A program made the position numbers and the translations under genes. A stretch of 6,692 nt of DNA from Nitrospiria bacterium. GTDB taxonomy: Bacteria; Nitrospirota; Nitrospiria; Nitrospirales; UBA8639. The stretch covers positions 1 to 6,692 of the forward strand of contig JAUIKP010000183.1 of assembly GCA_030430725.1 (NCBI GenBank), given 5' to 3'. The number at the start of each line of letters is the position of its first letter. The stretch's first letter is position 1. The notes under the pieces are model-generated. The model saw only the letters and a list, made by a program, of their open reading frames with translations. It did no database searches and was not told where the DNA came from. Below, piece by piece: positions 5,124 to 6,692 of this stretch.

Positions 5124-6191
5124 ATGCAAAGATGGATTGACACTCGTGGAGGTTTCTCACGGTATTCTCAAGGTCAGGCTACGCCGCTTTGTTCACAGCG
5201 CTCTGGTTCACTGTGGTCTCTGGTATTGGCTGGTGGACATGGAGAGCGCCTCCGGGAATATACCGAACGGTGTTTCGGTGCGTATCGACCGAAGCAATAT
5301 TGTGCGTTTATGGGAAAACGATCGATGATCCAACATACGTGGAGGCGGGCGAAAGCCCTTTGCCTTCCTCACCAGGTTGTGACGGTCATGGATCAATCAC
5401 ACTGGGGTTACGTACGGACGCAATTGATCCAGGAACCCCTTGGCCGGGTGGTTTGGCAACCTGATAATCGAGGAACCGGACCTGGGGTGTTTTTGCCGCT
5501 CTCCTATATTCGAGCGCATGATCCTCAGGCCACGGTCGTTCTGTGGCCTTCTGATCATTTCATTTATCCCGTTGAGCCGATGATTCAAGTGGTTCGTGAC
5601 GCGGCGACCTTGGTCCGGGAATACCCTCATCGTATGGTGTTATTGACTGTTCCTCCTCAATCGCAAGAGCAGGACTATGGGTGGGTCATTCCAGGTGATC
5701 GTCTCCCCCATTCGGGAGGAATGCAGGTCAGGGAAGTGCGACGATTTGTGGAAAAACCGCAGGGGGACCAGCTTGAGGACATTGCCCTGAGTGGAGGGCA
5801 ATGGAATACCTTGGTGTTGATTGCCAATGTCCAAACCTTATGGGAAGCCGGTCGTCAGTGTATTCCGGAAGTGGTGATGCCTCTCGAAGAACATGCAGGC
5901 GGGATTGGAACCTCAAGCGAACATCAACGATTGCTGCATCTTTATCGAACGATGCCCACAAGAAATTTTTCCAGCGATGTCTTATCGCTGATTCCTCAGC
6001 ACCTACACATGATGGAATTGACCGGGGTCTGTTGGAGTGATTGGGGAAGGCCTGAGCGCATTCAGGAGACCATCGCCTGTATGAGGCGAGGTGATCTTTG
6101 TGGAGTGGATGGCGAGTCGGTAAGCCGGGTTTGGATGCCGTCCCGGCAAAAGGAGACAGTTCAGGATGCGTTCACCGTGATTATGGGCTAG
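5124..6191 (+). CDS. Sugar-phosphate nucleotidyltransferase, mannose-1-phosphate guanylyltransferase-like
   Basis: A 355-residue cytoplasmic enzyme of the NTP-transferase fold that would join a nucleotide to a sugar 1-phosphate, most likely making GDP-mannose and pyrophosphate for surface polysaccharide. Motifs in order: LAGGHGERL (35-43), the nucleotide-binding loop; RPKQY (55-59) with the conserved Lys; SMIQHTWRRA (67-76); QPDNRGTGPG (112-121), typical of mannose-1-phosphate guanylyltransferases; WPSDHF (141-146), with the metal-binding Asp; YGWV (185-188); FVEKP (208-212), sugar binding; WNT (227-229), where the classical family has WNSG; and WSDWGRPE (304-311), with the second metal Asp. 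The first 30 residues precede the usual fold and look disordered. There is no C-terminal cupin (phosphomannose isomerase) domain as in bifunctional ManC/AlgA. Start at 5124 rather than 5106 because of the ribosome binding site. The exact sugar and nucleotide are inferred. The gene is monocistronic or leads into the 68-residue gene 156 bases downstream. Confidence 0.88.
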   Translation: MQRWIDTRGGFSRYSQGQATPLCSQRSGSLWSLVLAGGHGERLREYTERCFGAYRPKQYCAFMGKRSMIQHTWRRAKALCLPHQVVTVMDQSHWGYVRTQLIQEPLGRVVWQPDNRGTGPGVFLPLSYIRAHDPQATVVLWPSDHFIYPVEPMIQVVRDAATLVREYPHRMVLLTVPPQSQEQDYGWVIPGDRLPHSGGMQVREVRRFVEKPQGDQLEDIALSGGQWNTLVLIANVQTLWEAGRQCIPEVVMPLEEHAGGIGTSSEHQRLLHLYRTMPTRNFSSDVLSLIPQHLHMMELTGVCWSDWGRPERIQETIACMRRGDLCGVDGESVSRVWMPSRQKETVQDAFTVIMG

Positions 6192-6286
6192 AGAATCTGA
6201 TGATCCCATGAGATTGATGTGCCGGCTGAAAGCTGACCAGGAGGCTCACGATCAATAGCTATTCCGGTGGCTCCGGTATAGATGCA

Positions 6287-6310
6287 AAGCCGGCCCGATT
6301 GTCGGGGCTT
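6287..6310 (+). ncRNA. Leader hairpin before the 68-residue protein
   Basis: AAGC(CGG)CCCGA (6287-6298) pairs with TCGGGGCTT (6302-6310): CCCGA/TCGGG closed by a TTG loop, then AAGC/GCTT with a three-base bulge. It lies 25 bases before the ribosome binding site of the next gene. It has no T tract, so it is not a clear terminator for the nucleotidyltransferase gene. It is a stable RNA structure of unknown role; a leader regulatory element is one possibility. The preceding ATGCAAAGCC superficially recalls the GEMM (c-di-GMP-I) core, but the rest of that motif is absent. Confidence 0.3.
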
Positions 6311-6347
6311 GGTTTATGGAAATGTTTCAAGAAAAGGGGGGTATGTC

Positions 6348-6554
6348 ATGAGGCGAGTGAGATTGCAAGGTGAGGGAGACCGTGCCCCAAAGGCTCCGTC
6401 TCAGGGAAAATCCGGTGCGATCCAATTGCGATGCCGTAGCTGTGGTCTGGAGTGGGAGCCCGCTTATTATCAAGAGGAATGTCCCCTGAAGGAGTTGGAA
6501 ACCGTGTTCCTTTCTGAAAATTGGTTTTTAGTGCCTAGCGACGCCAGGGGTTAA
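6348..6554 (+). CDS. Small CxxC-containing hypothetical protein
   Basis: A 68-residue protein of unknown function. Residues 1-23 are basic and probably flexible (MRRVRLQGEG... rich in Lys, Pro, Ser). Then comes a compact part: IQLRCRSCGLEWEP (25-38) with Cys29 and Cys32 in a CxxCG knuckle, a further Cys45-Pro, and a hydrophobic tail TVFLSENWFLVP (52-63). CxxC followed by a single Cys resembles half of a zinc ribbon, so metal binding alone or as a dimer is possible (inference). There is no signal peptide. The ATG at 6348 is chosen because AGGGGGG (6335-6341) ends six nucleotides before it; the frame is open further upstream without a ribosome binding site. It follows the nucleotidyltransferase gene on the same strand after 156 bases that contain a hairpin, so co-transcription is uncertain. 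Confidence 0.68.
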   Translation: MRRVRLQGEGDRAPKAPSQGKSGAIQLRCRSCGLEWEPAYYQEECPLKELETVFLSENWFLVPSDARG

Positions 6555-6602
6555 TTCTGGCAGAGGCATTGAGATGTGTTGGCATCGCTAAACCACAGAC
6601 GA

Positions 6603-6692
6603 CTAATCATTGGCCGTCTTCAGAAGGAAGGCGGCTTGGTGTGCTTCCCCTTCCAGTTTGCAATAAACCAATCCTGGGCCTGAAACGGTGCT
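6603..6692 (-). CDS. Partial ORF entering from the right edge (C-terminal 29 codons)
   Basis: On the minus strand the frame STVSGPGLVYCKLEGEAHQA followed by AFLLKTAND runs from the window edge to a TAG at 6603-6605. The composition looks like genuine protein, with alternating hydrophobic and charged residues and no rare features. It would converge on the 68-residue gene 48 bases away, a normal arrangement. No family is recognisable from so short a piece, and an open frame of 30 codons can occur by chance. Confidence 0.4.
   Translation of the reverse strand, partial: STVSGPGLVYCKLEGEAHQAAFLLKTAND
6613..6635. terminator. Hairpin between convergent genes, possible terminator
   Basis: GCCGTCTTC (6613-6621) pairs with GAAGGCGGC (6627-6635): nine base pairs including one G-U, with loop AGAAG. 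On the plus strand it lies 58 bases after the 68-residue gene and is followed only by TTGGTGTGCTT, so termination would be weak. It also falls inside the last codons of the putative minus-strand ORF. Confidence 0.35.

Noticed and set aside
6243..6335. c-di-GMP-I (GEMM) riboswitch before the 68-residue gene, suggested by ATGCAAAGCC
   Set aside because: The CAAACC/GAAA tetraloop arm and the 3' GGxxGCCGGGTTGCC part of the motif are missing, so only the short GCAAAGCC string is shared.
1..6692. CRISPR array, tRNA or rRNA genes
   Set aside because: There is no run of regularly spaced short repeats, no tRNA cloverleaf with a TTC-loop signature, and no rRNA-like stretch that I could recognise on either strand.

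Overview
The window looks like bacterial chromosome of intermediate GC. Two envelope lipoproteins of the Slp type, a TPR lipoprotein, a small 'RPGDF/HPxPRAK' protein and a GDP-mannose-pyrophosphorylase-like enzyme sit among long, repeat-bearing gaps. The gene style and the dispersed repeat suggest a Nitrospirota bacterium, perhaps a Nitrospira of about 50% GC such as a marine lineage. That assignment is inference from family recall, because there is no rRNA or other marker gene here.

Layout from left to right. Positions 1-270 hold nothing convincing. On the minus strand are an Slp-family lipoprotein (271-846) and a small conserved hypothetical gene (1134-1406) with a good ribosome binding site and a candidate promoter. 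A possible 38-codon ORF (1764-1880, minus) follows. Repeat copy 1 lies at 1912-2150, and a gap with a bulged inverted repeat runs to 2625. A seven-repeat TPR lipoprotein (2626-3498, plus) converges on a second Slp-family lipoprotein (3587-4126, minus), with a hairpin between their stop codons. The gap after it holds a perfect 12-bp palindrome and a frameshifted relic of an IS3-family OrfA transposase (about 4434-4543). Repeat copy 2 (4743-4981) comes just before a sugar-nucleotide transferase gene (5124-6191, plus). Then come a hairpin leader, a 68-residue CxxC protein (6348-6554, plus), and the last 29 codons of a minus-strand ORF entering from the right edge.

How the genes fit together. Three of the genes encode proteins with lipoprotein signal peptides, so much of the window serves the cell envelope. 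The nucleotidyltransferase would supply an activated sugar, probably GDP-mannose, for surface polysaccharide. No tight operon is visible: genes are mostly single, with gaps of 90 to 700 bases. The two Slp paralogues are clearly related to each other, and each has a copy of the same repeat to its right, so an old segmental duplication is possible.

The least explained items are the repeat family (a terminal inverted repeat of about 18 bp, internal small palindromes, a T-tract-ended hairpin, and a different 34-nt indel in each copy), the 90-residue protein, and the hairpin leader of the 68-residue protein. I did not find a convincing undescribed defence or mobile system.
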